Part shown: positions 11,850 through 23,555 of the stretch, in pieces
Layout of the letters: the number at the start of each line of letters is the position of its first letter
Numbering within the stretch: the first letter of the stretch is position 1
DNA from: Dipteris shenzhenensis
Taxonomy: Eukaryota; Polypodiophyta; Polypodiopsida; Gleicheniales
Direction: 5' to 3' (one strand)
Length of the DNA: 64,000 nt
NCBI GenBank assembly: GCA_047967505.1
Contig: CM106541.1
The notes under the pieces: model-generated
Database searches by the model: none
What the model saw: only the letters and a program-made list of their open reading frames with translations
What the model was told of the DNA's origin: nothing
Made by a program: the position numbers and the translations under genes

Positions 11850-12990
11850 ACCAAAGAGAGAGCAAAAAGTTTCATTAAAAGGAGACATATTATGGAAGCA
11901 AATTGTTACGGGATTGAATATGCTAATAATCAAGGGAAGGACATTTATTTCTTGAAACTAAATTTTGTTGATGATAGACTGTGATAAAGTATATGATATA
12001 TAGAGTGGAATGGGCTTATCCCCATTAGACTATGCTAGACATGAGTTGGGGCCCTAACTTTCATAAGTAAATGTCAATTTTTCTTCTACAATCTAGGTCC
12101 AATTCTCTATGAATGGGTTAAAAGGATGCTCCCTTTTGGGTTGGTCCTTACAACATAGAGATCGTAAGGAAAAACTTAAGGGATTAAGGTATGGGGAAGA
12201 TTTAAGAACTTAAGGGAATGAGTAATGGCCACAATCAATAACTTATGGCTAACATGAAATTGAAACCTAGACATGATTGACAATCTCTTTCTACTATGTT
12301 GGAATTCTTGGACACATTGTGTATTGTGGGTGGTAAACCACAAGTAAAGTAGGAATTCGAGGATAGTAAACCCTCCACTTCAGGGGATTCTTAACAAAGA
12401 TGTAAAGAATTTCAAGAAGATGTTGTATTTTGATTATTAGGCTTCCCAATGGGATTATAGCGCATGATGAAAAAAGAGATAGGAGTGGGTTTTGAGAAAA
12501 ATCAAGGTCAAGGTGAAGCCATGGAAAAGGGTGAAAAGTTGTCCTCAACCATATTCTATTCCCCTTTATTATGCATTTGTTAGCATCCTCTAAAGTAAGA
12601 TTTTTTAGCCTAAATGCTATGGGGAGAACTTTTTTTGTGTGGGGGAAGATGCAGATCACTCGAGGATCTATAAGGTAAGCTGGTACTTTTGCACCTTGCT
12701 TAAAATATTGGACTTGGGATACTTAATGTTTAGCTTGTAGCTAAGAAATTCACATGAAATTCATGAGAAGTGAATTATTAATGCACTCTCTTGTAGGGAT
12801 AACACTTAGGAACAAGAAACATATTTTCTATCATTTCTTAGACCCAAGTGTAAGGTGTGGAGGTGTTATCCTAAGTTTTTGGTATAATTATGGGTAAAGA
12901 ATCTTATGTAAGCAAAAGCTCATATCTCTAAACGTCAATATCAAGATGGGGAATTCTTTGTGTTAAGGTTTCCTATAGTAGCGAGTTTGA
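11850..12990 (+). pseudogene. L1-type LINE reverse transcriptase remnant
   Basis: Plus-strand translation, broken by many stops, follows a plant L1 reverse transcriptase. AKSFIKRRHIMEANCY resembles the SFI.GR...N segment, DIYFLKLNFVDDRL resembles the FFLKLDFEKAYD motif A, and ILYEWVKRMLPFGLV follows. Farther on, NFFCVGEDADHSRIYKVSW resembles the FLW.G......HLVSW region after RT, and LDLGYLMFSL resembles the GLGV.NP segment. No poly(A) tail or target duplication is recognised. Assignment rests on motif order in a badly decayed copy. Confidence 0.5.
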
Positions 12991-13184
12991 TATTTTTTCC
13001 CCTATGCTAAGTAGCATGCACACAGTAATGCAACTCAAGGACTAAGGTCATTAGATCTATGTCATGAGATGCTAGTCTATACATAGAGGCTAGAGGAACA
13101 TGATACCCTTTAGCTCTATACGGTGCCACACATAGTAGAGGGGTCTTCCCTACACTATGGTTCTCTATAAATAGCTTTTGAAAG

Positions 13185-13500
13185 AGGTCAACAACCATTT
13201 CAAGCTCATGGAAAAAGAGCTTGCTATGTTTCCTACCCTCAGGCCAACAACCATTTCAAGCTCATGGAAAAAGAGCTTGCCATGTTTCCTACCCTCATCA
13301 GAGTCTAGTCACCTTTGCCGAAGAGGATGTGGAGCTCTTGAAATGAAGAGATTAGGAGATAGGCCAACGACCATTTCAAGCTCATGGAAAAGGAGATTGC
13401 CATGTTTCTTACCCTCATCATAATCTAGTCACCCATGATTCATGAAGTTTTGCCGACGAGGATGTGGAGATCTTGAAATGAAGAGATGAGAAGATTGGTC
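13185..13500. repeat. Local tandem repeat, three copies
   Basis: The phrase accatttcaagctcatggaa followed by a (a/g)gag...ccatgttt...accctca segment occurs three times (from about 13193, 13249 and 13370). Copies 2 and 3 also share about 90 further bases (gccga(a/c)gaggatgtggag(c/a)tcttgaaatgaagaga). One frame reads HFKLMEKELAMFPTL in each unit, but stops interrupt it between copies. Confidence 0.85.
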
Positions 13501-13689
13501 TAATGTTGCATGACTGGCTTCAAAAGTTTCGAGAGGAGGAGTAGGATCATATTGACAACAAACCAACACATACACACCAATTGCAAGAAAATTGGCTTGA
13601 GGCCCTATGCATGTGTGTTTAAGTTTGACTTACCATCACAACGTGCGAAATCAAGGAGGAGGATAAGAAATCACAAGTGCTATTTTGGA

Positions 13690-14090
13690 AAATGCTAAAT
13701 GAATTGAGCTGGGGTATGATGCAGCCGATTTCTTTGGATTTATGGCAAATGAGGCACAAGGGAATTGGAGTGCAGTGTGCATAGTTTACAATGATGGTGT
13801 CATAATAAAAGGCAAGGAGTGTTCTTGCCTTTTCCATTGGGAGAAAATCTTGCAACTACACACCATCAAGTATGCTCTTATTGTGAGAGGTGACGAACAA
13901 TCACAACAAAGAAAGACACATGATTGCAAAGCTACTTGATTAGAGAATGGTGGAGGGCAGGTCCAATGCATGACAGTGACATCCCTGCAATGGACTCATG
14001 GTTGAGCTGGTTGGAAGTGTGAATGGCGCATTAGGGAAATAATATGATACTGGTAGGTAGTCATTTTGTAAGAATCCATATGGGAGGGCT
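13690..14090 (+). pseudogene. Possible DNA-transposase fragment
   Basis: One frame reads DFFGFMANEAQGNWSAVCIV and then CSCLFHWEKILQLHT, followed after a stop by a tryptophan-rich stretch (DSWLSWLEV). The phrases MA(D)EAQ.NW.AV and CLFHW..SL..HT are reminiscent of the middle part of transposase-like proteins I associate with plant MULE/FAR1-type elements, but this is recall without an alignment. No terminal inverted repeats were found. Confidence 0.25.
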
Positions 14091-15514
14091 TTTCTTTATG
14101 TGTTCTAACATGCAACTCTTTGATTTAGGTTGAGAGAGTGAGGATAAGGAAAACGCCCCACACACTAGCATGGTAGAGTCAAAGCATGCAAGTTGGCAAG
14201 CAAGGGAGGGGTTTTGGAGTCACATATCTTTATATATGATACTTGTGTCTCAAAAATGCCAAATGCAGTGCTCCAAAGTGCAAAGCAATATGCTTACTAT
14301 AGAGGAAAGCATATTGTCATCCAGAGTTCAAAGGCATGTGAGGCACCAACACTTTGTGGGTAGCACAAATAGTGCAACATGTTGTTTCTGAAACTCCAAT
14401 GTTTAGAGGTCCATCCATGCTAGAAGGGGATAGCGAGACATCATGACACAAATGAATATCAAATATTGTTTTTGATGTGGAGAATGATAGCACCCACAGA
14501 CCAGAGTTTATTATGCACACAGTCAATCATAGACCAAAAGGCCATCCAAGGCGAATACAATTTGAAGGGGAGGTGGATCTTGCAAGGGACAATGATTGTG
14601 CAGATGTTGTCATGAATAAAAAGCTTGTAGTGAAGTGGCCGGTACACAAGACATTTTGGGCACTAAGGAGGACCCAACCAAGAAGCCGTGTGAAGTGCAT
14701 GGGGTGGGTGGATGGGAAGAGGTGCAAACATTTGTTGGAAGCTCATCAAATACCGCAGTTGCACCTTTCTTCTACGCAACAAGGGCACATCCCCACCACA
14801 ACCTAGACTCCATTATCAATAAAATACATTGGGAAATTTTTTTCAAAGTCTAGAAAGCATCACAGTTTTTGTCAATATTAGTATCAACAAGTTAACATTG
14901 AAACTAAAGTCGAAATTAATATTGATATTTTTTGGTCTTAAATTTTTTTCTTGATCTAGTTTCGATGCTTATTCCGATGGTAATATCGACGCTTGTAGAA
15001 AATCTAGAGAGCTTATCGATAGAAATTTCAACGGTAAGATCGATGATGGCAAAAAAATCCAAAGGTCTGATCGACAAAAATATTGACGCTATCATTTTTT
15101 TACAAAATTTTTAAGGATAAATTAGGGCTTGGCCAGGCCCTAATCTTCCCTTTTGTATAAAGGTCTATATTGCACTATAGTGGCCATTTTATATGTGGGT
15201 TTACATTGCTTGAGTATAAAAAGGACCAAAATTGGTAGGCCTCTAATTTATGATGGTTCAAAGATTCGTGCTATGTGTTATTGCATTAGCAGTAGCACAA
15301 GGTCTTGTTTTAGGATCTGTACCCCTTTTTTTATTGCACCTTGCATCTCCGAATTTTTGATAGGGTAATGCTAAATCTATGACTGCATGACCCGTAATGG
15401 TACAAGATTTGGTATGACTCTAAGTAACTTATGGCCCAAGCTTTTTACCAAATCTTGTCCACAAAATAGTTATGCACACCCACTTCTTTTAGAAAAACCA
15501 TGTAACACATACAC
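14091..15514. other. Gene-free region with TCGA-rich stretch
   Basis: ORFs at 14170-14391 and 14477-14806 match nothing known to me. Between about 14870 and 15110 the motif tcga(c/t/a) recurs irregularly every 20-50 bases within AT-rich sequence (tcgacgctt, tcgatag, tcgatgat, tcgacaaa), perhaps a decayed tandem repeat. Confidence 0.35.
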
Positions 15515-16300
15515 TTTTAGAAAACATCCATCGGTGTACTTCTAGCCATGAAAATGGTGTGTGATGGGAATGATACTTTGAAACGGCCTTCAAGTCACTG
15601 ATTTTAAGGCCTGTGCAAAGTATCATGGCCATTGGGTATCACTTGCATGGCTTGGAGAGAATATTTCCTTGTTTTCACCATGTATCATGCATGAGTGTAG
15701 AAAAACATGCATCGGTGTACTTCTAGCCATGAAAATGGTACCTGATGGGCATGATACTTTGTGTGGGACTTAAACTAAGTGATTTTAAGGCATGTGCAAA
15801 GTATCATGCCCATCGGGTATCATTTACAATGCTTGGAAAGAGTATTTCTTTGCTTTTCACCATGCATCATGCATGAGCATAGAAAAACATGCATTTGTGT
15901 GTTGCTAGCCATGGACATGGTATCCAATGGGCATTGTAGTTTGTAGGGCTTTAAACTAAGTGATTTTAAGGCTCGTGCAAACTATCATGCCCATCGGGTA
16001 GCATTTGCATTGCTTGGAAAGAATATTCTCTTGTTTTTCACCATGCATCGTGCATGATCATTAAAAAACATGCATCGGTGTGCTTCTAGCCATGCAAATG
16101 GTACCCAATGGGTAAGATGCTTTGCATGGGCCTTAAACTAAGTGATTTTAAGGACCGTGCAAAGTATCATGCCTATCGGTATCATTTTCATGGCTTTGAA
16201 AGAAAATTTCCTTATTTTTCACCAGGCATCATGCATGACCATTGGAAAACATGCATCGATGTGCTTCTAGCTATGCAAATGGTAGACAATGGCTTCGTCA
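15515..16300. repeat. ~181 bp satellite-like tandem array with internal hairpins
   Basis: The anchor (t)ctagccatg recurs at 15541, 15722, 15904, 16085 and, as ctagctatg, 16266, giving four units of about 181 bases plus the start of a fifth. Each unit holds an inverted repeat. In unit 2, atgggcatgatactttg is followed about 36 bases later by its exact complement caaagtatcatgcccat; the other units carry slightly decayed arms. Units also share (c)taagtgattttaagg between the arms and caccatgcatcatgcatga after them. There is no coding capacity beyond chance. Confidence 0.93.
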
Positions 16301-16329
16301 GTTATGTGAGTGTGTAGAAAGATAAGGCT

Positions 16330-16513
16330 TGCCCAGCATAGAAAAGGAGGCACATGTTTTTGCTTGATATAAATCAATCTACATAGTTATTTGCCTCTGC
16401 CTTGACTTGCAATCTTGCACTACATCTCTCTCTTATGCATTGTTCTTCTCTAGCTATGGAGATATTTTATTCTCCTTAACTTGGTTCTGACTTTGCATCT
16501 CTTGATTCCAACA
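16330..16513 (+). repeat. Probable 3' end of a Copia 5' LTR
   Basis: The sequence ending ...gattccaaca at 16513 is followed within three bases by a tRNA-Met-type primer binding site, so it should be the end (CA) of a 5' LTR. The LTR start cannot be fixed, and no matching 3' LTR is in the window. Confidence 0.45.
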
Positions 16514-16515
16514 AT

Positions 16516-16528
16516 TGGTACCAGAGCC
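16516..16528 (+). promoter_or_regulatory. Retrotransposon primer binding site
   Basis: TGGTACCAGAGCC differs at one base from the initiator tRNA-Met complement TGGTATCAGAGCC seen at four other places in this window. It primes minus-strand cDNA synthesis in Copia elements. Confidence 0.7.
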
Positions 16529-16611
16529 ACCTAATCGATTCTCCCTACTCTTTTATGGCTGAGATTTATCGACAACGTCGCGCATATGCTATACTGTGTG
16601 TCGCTGAGCTC

Positions 16612-16720
16612 AGATCTGCACTTAACTTCGCTTTTATCTACTACTAATTGCTACTTCAAGGTCAAGATCTGCACTAGCTTCGCTTTTATCTACTACTGAT
16701 TGCTACTTCAAGGTCAAGAT
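16612..16720. repeat. 52-53 bp tandem duplication
   Basis: Two units beginning agatctgcact (16612 and 16665) share cttcgcttttatctactact and ttgctacttcaaggtca, and a third unit starts at 16717. It lies in the leader region after the primer binding site. Confidence 0.9.
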
Positions 16721-16739
16721 CTGCCTTGTCGGAATCTAT

Positions 16740-17610
16740 TGCTATTTTTTGCCGATGTAGCCTTCTCCTAAAGAAATGTCGTTCAGAACTACTATGAATC
16801 TGTTGCTATTGCTCACTGCCCTAGAAAGAATTAGAGCTCCATCTACTATTCTTTTGTGGAAACTTTCTATCTATTACTCTCACGTCTTCTGCTCGAACTG
16901 CTTTTGTTCTACCACACCATCACCTGCTTCTGGGCAACACTACAGAATCACACGCCGTCGTCATCTACTATTGTTGTCAACACAGCTATTGTCATTGCTT
17001 ACAGAAATACTACCATCGAGGGCAACCTTCGTATGTTCAATTCGAGTAGTATGCTGGCTACATCACTAAAGTGAAGAGGTGTGGGTTACATACGTCACCC
17101 ATGCATCGTCCATGGAAGTCAAGAGACGTAAAATTGAGCCTACAACTATCGAGAAGCTTAAGAGCGTTTCTAAGTTCAAAGTTAAGAAAGCAGTTCTGTC
17201 TTAGCTTCTGTTTCTTCATAATACCTCGTTCTGGATCACATCGACAGAGGAGAACATTAAAAACCTAGAAATTCTTGCCAAGTGCATGAAGGTTGAAAAG
17301 AACCCCTAAAGAATTGGGTAGATAAAGGATCTTTGTCAGCAGTTGTAACATGATGATCTATGATGTAGCAAACAAAGAAACTTTTTTATTTCTCAAATTT
17401 GAATGCAATTGCTTTTGCAAATGCCTTTGAGGATGAGGATGAGGAAAAAGACAACGATGATAATGTTGATGAGGTGTTGAAACATATGGGAAACAAAAAC
17501 CGTGGAGTGGCTCCTCGGGGCAAAACTGTGCATTCAAATCAAGGTATGGCTAGCAAAGATAGACTATTGATAAGCATTTCTTCTCAACTTTCTTCAAGTC
17601 ATCAATAGCA
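16740..17610 (+). other. Unassigned region downstream of the primer binding site
   Basis: By position this should be the leader and gag of a Copia-like element. One frame reads GNLRMFNSSSML, then VKRRKIEPTTIEKLKSVSKF, with stops, and a 69-codon ORF at 17399-17608 has an acidic stretch (FEDEDEEKDNDDNVDE). I do not recognise gag motifs or a zinc knuckle, so it may be a highly decayed gag or captured sequence. Confidence 0.25.
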
Positions 17611-19482
17611 ACATGTCCATGGGGAACAATGTTTGCACAGTAAAAAAATCTCATTCGCGTTTATTCATTTTGTGTGTATGGATCCTCTGCCCTGCATGGT
17701 ATGAAATGAATGTTTTCTTGAGTCAATAAGGGTACTCTGCCCTGGCAAATGATATGTCGTATGTTTTTTTCGTATCGATTTTCATTCAAGGGGAGATCTT
17801 TTGGGGGGAGGGGGAGAAATTGTACTGATGGATCTTGTCCCATGGCCTCTAAGTCAAGTCCAAGAGCTACGATCGAGTACCTCTAATTATGTGCATCCGC
17901 TTCTGCGCCATGCTTTCATTTGTTGAGCCTCTGAACCATACGTATGTACCTCTGAATTAAGTTCTCTTGTAAGCCTTTTAACTCATTGGTAGAATACATC
18001 ATGTTCTCAATTGTGATTACAACCACTTGATGTCCTTTCCATGGGATCAGACACTGCCTGCTTTCAGATAAGACCTTTCCATAGAGTTTTGTTTATGTTT
18101 CATGCCATAGGCACACCCCTTGGCTACACATGAAATTGAACAAGCAACAAGGTGAGGCTACAAAAGTCTGGTACATCCCACTAGGGTTTCAAACAGTGGG
18201 ACACAATAGGTTTACACCTATTTTGTAAGCTCTTTCATTCCCTATCTCTTTGCATATACTTTTATGTTTGCTAAAGCATATTGTTATATGAGCAATGAGT
18301 GTAAAAGATATTGTACACCCAAGGAGTAACAACGCTTTCTAAAAGGAGACGACTGAGCTAGTCTAATACCTAGAGGAGAAGAAAGGTGAGGAACATGACT
18401 ACATCCATGTAAGTACTCAAAGCCATGATCACTCCCGAGGTGTACTTTTCTTGCTCCCTTTAAAATGTCAAATAAATTTGACACATTTGGTATTAAGCAA
18501 GAGTCCAAAGTAGATCAATAGTATTATCCTCAGTAGGTTACTTTTCATTCGACATTTGCACCAAGGATCGCTAGTTCCTAGAGGTCAAAACAAAAATTTA
18601 TCCACGAGCTAACAAATGGCCAGCCTAAAGAAGTTTCTCCTCAAGCTCTGACTCTTTCCAATTAGCTACTCTAGGCTTACATTAGCTGGGGTCCATGTAT
18701 AACTTCCACCGTAAAAAAGAGAGGACATTCTTCAAATAGTGACTATACAACTATCCTAAATTCTTCATGCATCATTGCTTTTCACACCTACTTAAGTAGT
18801 CCATGAAACATTCCTCAAAATATCTATTTCAAGGGCTTCTGAATCCTGACTTTGCAGGGCACTCTCTTTTATAAAACCCATAAGCTGCTAAGTTTGCCTT
18901 AGCTTTGTCCCACCCTTGTCTGTTCTGAAGATGATGACTAAAGATAAAACAAAACCACTGCTGAAAAAGCCTACAACATGCACACATTCAAATGTGTGTG
19001 AAGTGTGCACGCACACCCACATGCTCATACGCGCACACAAAAATTGCACAGGTGTGTGGCAAAACACCTGGCAAACATGGAGAAGCATTACAAGAACACT
19101 AGCTGCATAAGTCAAATACACTTGCATTTCATCAATATAAGCTGCAAACTACCAAATATATTGAAAGAAAGAGGCGTTCCTTTCTTGTCCCAGTAATCTA
19201 TTATGGACAATAGTGGCTAGAAGTTGCAAATAAACCCATGCTTTCAAGTCGATGGTACAAACTCAATTTTAAAAGCACCTCCCTGCTACATGTTCAGCTT
19301 CTAACACATCATATGCTAAAATATATACATGACACTGAAAAAGCTGCTTCAAAGAATATTGCACAATCTCAGGACTCTGAAGGAAACCACCTTTCAAAGA
19401 TGTGCCAATCTAACCTGAAAATGCATAATAGTCCCAAAAAATAGTCAAGGAGTCCAGAAACTTGTCCCAGCACAATCAGGCA
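17611..19482. other. Gene-free region 3' of the AHP gene
   Basis: No coding region or repeat is supported. The last few hundred bases before 19483 should contain the 3' untranslated region of the minus-strand AHP gene. Confidence 0.4.
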
Positions 19483-22400
19483 TCACGAGTCCTCCCTGGA
19501 TTGAATTACGAGTGGACAAAATGCCTCTGGCATAGAAATCAAGCTGCCAGATTGAATTGCTTTCTGCTCTACCTGTAATAATCAAGCTTGATATAAGGTT
19601 TACGTACAACTCTTGATCACATCAATTTATAATAACATTGCAGGTATACACTATACTTAACTGCTACTCAAGAGGTGAAAGTGAGCTCACTGTATTAATG
19701 GTTAATACTGGACCATGAACAATTCACCCTACGACACTACTACAGGTGTAGGATGCAAGTTGCAAGCCCAGAGTATCAAGGGAACATTGAAGGCAAGGTA
19801 GTTAGGTATAGTTGTAGACAAGATGGCTATCATTATGCATGCATTCTTCAATCAGTAGTCCTTTAATTCAGGTAGGTAGTTATACTAGTAGACAAGATGG
19901 CTGTGCACAATATCATTATGCATGCATTCTTCAATCAGTAGTCCTTTAACTCACAGCTGTTCTCCTTCACTAGTTGTATTCAAAAAGACTACAAGACCCT
20001 GTATCTATGTTTTGTGTTGTGTCTTGATTCACGTCAGCCAGTCACCTAACATCCTGGAACTGTTAATCCTGGAAAACGCCCATCAATGAAATATTTGCCA
20101 CATGAAGCCACTGCACCATCTTTTAAGCAAGTAGTAATTTCTCACAGGTAATAGGTCCACATATATATGAGAGTGCTTGCTCCAACCTCCCAGACCACAT
20201 GACCATGTGAGACTATCCAAGAAGGGAATCAATGTCCTAAAGCACATCTCAATTGTCTTCAAAACATTCATTGATGTGACTGTGATGATGAACAACAGCA
20301 TTCATCCTGAAGACTACCATTTCTATAAAAAAATTGCTTAGACAATCTAGCTGATAGTACAACCACTTAAGATAGAAAGAATTTATCACAATATCAGCAA
20401 ACCACAACATTGAAAACTTCACAAGTGGAAATTTGTATGTCCGCTAATACGGCAGAAACAGATAAAACATCATCATCGTAGTCATAGTCCATGTGTTAGG
20501 CAGAAGGTAGCATTCTACTTGCATCTAGCCTTGCAAACGCATCAGCTCAACCCATGCACGTTGGCCAAGTCATTTTATATGCTGTCATAATCAGCTTTTG
20601 AATTATCGATTTTGCTTCACATGAGATTTTGAGATTGCCAAATTGTTACTCCCCTGCTCAATCATGCTCACCCTTGTCGTGAAAATCTGAGTGCTTTTCA
20701 TTCTACTTCTGTACAGCTGGCGGTGTGAAATGGAAGAATGGTTGCTGTAAAGAGGCTTGAGGAAAGGCTGAAGAAGAAGCTGAACTAGGAAAAAAGGCAA
20801 GGTAGTAGGAACTGGGCCTGGAAGTCGCAACCAAGAACAGGCTCTAATAACAGTAAAATGAAGGAAACAATTTCAGTTTGGAACAAGGGGTAATATAGCA
20901 GAGGGGAAGAGAAAGAGAGAAACAAGGGAAAAAGAGACTAGTCTAGGGAGTAAGGGGAGATAAACAAGTAGTAGGGAGAACAATTGGTGTGAGAGGAACA
21001 GTGCACCAAATAAATCAACGTGTTGTGCAGGCTCATACCTCACACACTCGTCCATCCAGGTGGTCTTAGCTAGCTTCTTATCTTGGGTCTACCTTATATC
21101 AGCACCCTCATCCAGTTTTATCCAAATACACTTGAGTGTCCTTGTCTGCTCACACTTTCTGAAATGTTATTGTCTTGTAAGGACCTCTATCATGGAATAT
21201 TTTGTAGTCGTAAGCCAAGAACTCTATTTTTTCCTTTGCATGAAATTTCATGACATCATCTTTCCATTACGATTCTGTGTATTTGCAAGCACACTAATTT
21301 TTATGTCATTCTAGGCCCTCCTCTGAATCAGGTGGAACAAATGCGCCTTCAGGATGATAGGAACCTCATGCCATCACAGAGAATATTATTCAAATAAAAT
21401 TGGAACGCAGGCAGAAAAAATCTGTAGAGTGTACACCAGCCAATCACGGTTAAAATCCATTGAAGCCCTACACCAAAGACAAATCCACAAAAACCTGCTA
21501 GAAAACACAGACACAAGTGACTTGCCATATAAGAGCCAATTTCTTTGACCCTCTGAAATCTTACCTCAAAGAAATCCTCCAGCTTATTCTTCACCAAAAC
21601 ATACTCCTGCTTCAGCTGATGCAAAGCTTGCCAACACCTGCCAGAAAACCAACCACAAAAGCTGCGATCTGAACCCTAAACCCCATATCAAGAACAAACA
21701 ATATGCAGACAATACTACTCTAATGTCACTAATGTGAACTATGGCATGCCAGCTCATCATATAACAACTTGCAAAGTATCAAAGAATGTCGAACTGCAGT
21801 TCGATAGGTGCAGGCAGCTCTGCTCTGAAACACACCACTTCAAACAGAGAGCACTTGATACAAGGCATATGTTTCTGCAGGCCACAGCCTTGATGTTGGC
21901 AGTGTTTATATTTTCCGTGAGGCTCCCCCCCAGTTATGGCAGACCAAAACACACAGCCGTTCAAGCTTACCCTTCTAGATTGTTTGCATCACAAAGGGCA
22001 CGAAATGTCACACATGCGTTCCTCACTCGATGAACACCTAAGCTGGTTCAGTTCCAGACAAAAACAGTAGAAAATTTAGCAAGGATACAAATTTCACATG
22101 ACAGAAACGATAAGATCTTGACAACAACATATCCAAACCACAAAAGGACAATACACGTTAAATTACAACTTAGGTGCACCATGGGGCATTCTTGGTGGCT
22201 ACCCCTACTGCTCGTGTTAAAAGAGGCAATTGGCTCTTACAGGGCCCCAAGCTAAACTTTCTCATCTAAGACATCCCATTTAAGAGCATAACCTTCTCAT
22301 AACGAGATTCAAAGCGCTAACCTTGAGCTACTCCCTTTGAATTGATGCACATAAGCATCTACAAGTTTGAAATCTGTTGGATCTTGGCCCCTGCCGTACA

Positions 22401-22985
22401 GTATGGCATTACTAAAAGCTTCACACCTTCCCGAATTGTCATTTTGCAAAAAAAAAACTCTCTCCTGCGTTCATTCTGCATATGCTATGTTCATATTCAC
22501 AATCTAAGTCCACGTATTAAAAGAATAGAAGTCTTAGTTTGCACTTTGCAGCAGCATCTGAGGAGCTTGTATATTGCGTGAAATCTATACGCATGCAGGA
22601 GATTCAACAAAAACTTCCAATGGCGTTCTGTTATACAGTGTTTTGGTGAGCTCTTCAAGTAGCCTTTCAGAGTCCTCGAAGTACAATCCAACGACCTCAG
22701 CAACAAAGTCAGGATTGCTCTCATCTTGGAGTTGTAAAAGTTGTAGGAACTGGTCGTCTATAAAACCCTGCAATCAAGTAGAACTGAACCCGTGAAGACG
22801 ACTGCACACTGCAATAACCTGAGTTCAATTCCTAAACAAGCAAAGCCTAAGCCACTCAATTGCAATTACGAATCTCCCTACAATTTCCTTCAGATGGGCA
22901 ACGACAGTTTCCGACATCGTAATGGGCAAGTACTCACCTCGAGCATTAGAGAGTTAATGTGCTCTAGCATCTTCGAACTATCCAT
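19483..22985 (-). CDS. AHP: Histidine-containing phosphotransfer protein (AHP/HPt), six exons
   Basis: Exons on the minus strand are 22985-22938, 22767-22637, 22390-22322, 22042-21971, 21637-21565 and 19572-19483, totalling 483 nt (160 residues plus TGA). All five introns (170, 246, 279, 333 and 1992 nt) are GT-AG and every junction keeps frame. Exon 2 carries [20 protein letters not shown] and [14 protein letters not shown]. Exon 3 carries [13 protein letters not shown] with the phospho-accepting His at about residue 75. Exon 4 carries [13 protein letters not shown] and exon 5 [18 protein letters not shown]. Exon 6 starts [16 protein letters not shown], matching the family's LEQQI.A.G..IP end, with about 13 extra residues. 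By family knowledge, AHPs shuttle phosphate from cytokinin-receptor histidine kinases to response regulators between cytoplasm and nucleus. Length is close to the usual 145-156 residues. The start is the only ATG giving the short N-terminal helix before GFIDDQ. It looks intact. Confidence 0.92.
19795..19953. repeat. Tandem duplication inside AHP intron 5
   Basis: The block gtagacaagatggct...atcattatgcatgcattc and ttcaatcagtagtccttta occurs at 19814 and 19888, the second with an 8-10 base insertion. Both copies lie inside the long last intron of the AHP gene. Confidence 0.88.
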
Positions 22986-23016
22986 TCTCTGTCCAATAGA
23001 TAGTTGTTGGATGCAG

Positions 23017-23034
23017 CTAGGAGAAATTCCGCAT
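23017..23034 (-). promoter_or_regulatory. Possible five-codon upstream ORF in AHP leader
   Basis: On the minus strand ATG CGG AAT TTC TCC TAG ends 31 bases before the AHP start codon. If the transcript starts upstream of 23034 this uORF could modulate translation. The transcription start is not visible, so this is only a possibility. Confidence 0.3.
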
Positions 23035-23496
23035 TGTTTCGTTCTCCCAGCCTATTTTACGTGCCAGCTCTTGGAGACGCTCAAACAGAACTCAAGATAC
23101 GATGACGTTAAAGGCAGGAAAAGACAGAACCAGTCTGTATGGAAAAGGAGTGTTAGACCCAACACTGTGGCGGCACATTCCATTGTAATCGATGGGAAGT
23201 GACAGCCGGGAGCGACACGTACAGGGGGCATCACAAATGCATAATGGGATCTATCAAATCCGAGGATATAATACGAATTGCTGTCGATTTCGGGAGGGGA
23301 GAGCGAGGTGAGTGGAAGGAATCGCGTGCACTTATCTTTGGCACTAGGAGTGATAGTGGAGCAACTGTGCTGCAGGAGGCTCCCATCATCATCACGATGC
23401 TCATTCCATGCACACCAAAGTTGAAAACTCCCAGCTTTCGCCATTTGCTATGGGTCTTTACGTCATGGGGAATGGGCGCGGGACTGCATTCCCTCC

Positions 23497-23555
23497 AGGA
23501 AAGTGGCCGGATCTTGCACTCGGCCCTCGGCCACTTTCCTTGGCTCGCCGAGTGC
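23497..23555. repeat. Overlapping GC-rich inverted repeats upstream of AHP
   Basis: A 12-base perfect inverted repeat (aggaaagtggcc at 23497-23508, ggccactttcct at 23529-23540) overlaps a 9-base one (gcactcggc at 23516-23524, gccgagtgc at 23547-23555), so two alternative hairpins compete. They lie about 500 bases upstream of the AHP start codon in an unusually GC-rich island. Confidence 0.8.

Noticed and set aside
21301-21366. Possible alternative AHP last exons soon after exon 5 (ending [12 protein letters not shown] or VPILFE)
   Set aside because: The first is in the wrong phase after exon 5. The others lack the family's LEQ..A.G..IP pattern, whereas 19572-19483 matches it in the right phase with a good acceptor.
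21349-21624. 91-codon ORF with membrane-like stretches ([18 protein letters not shown])
   Set aside because: Its first part is AHP exon 5 and the hydrophobic part is intron 5 read through the splice site.
23052-23444. 130-codon minus-strand ORF directly upstream of AHP
   Set aside because: It lies in the GC-rich leader/promoter area and resembles no protein; high GC lowers stop frequency, so it is probably a chance ORF, and it is not in frame with AHP as an extension.
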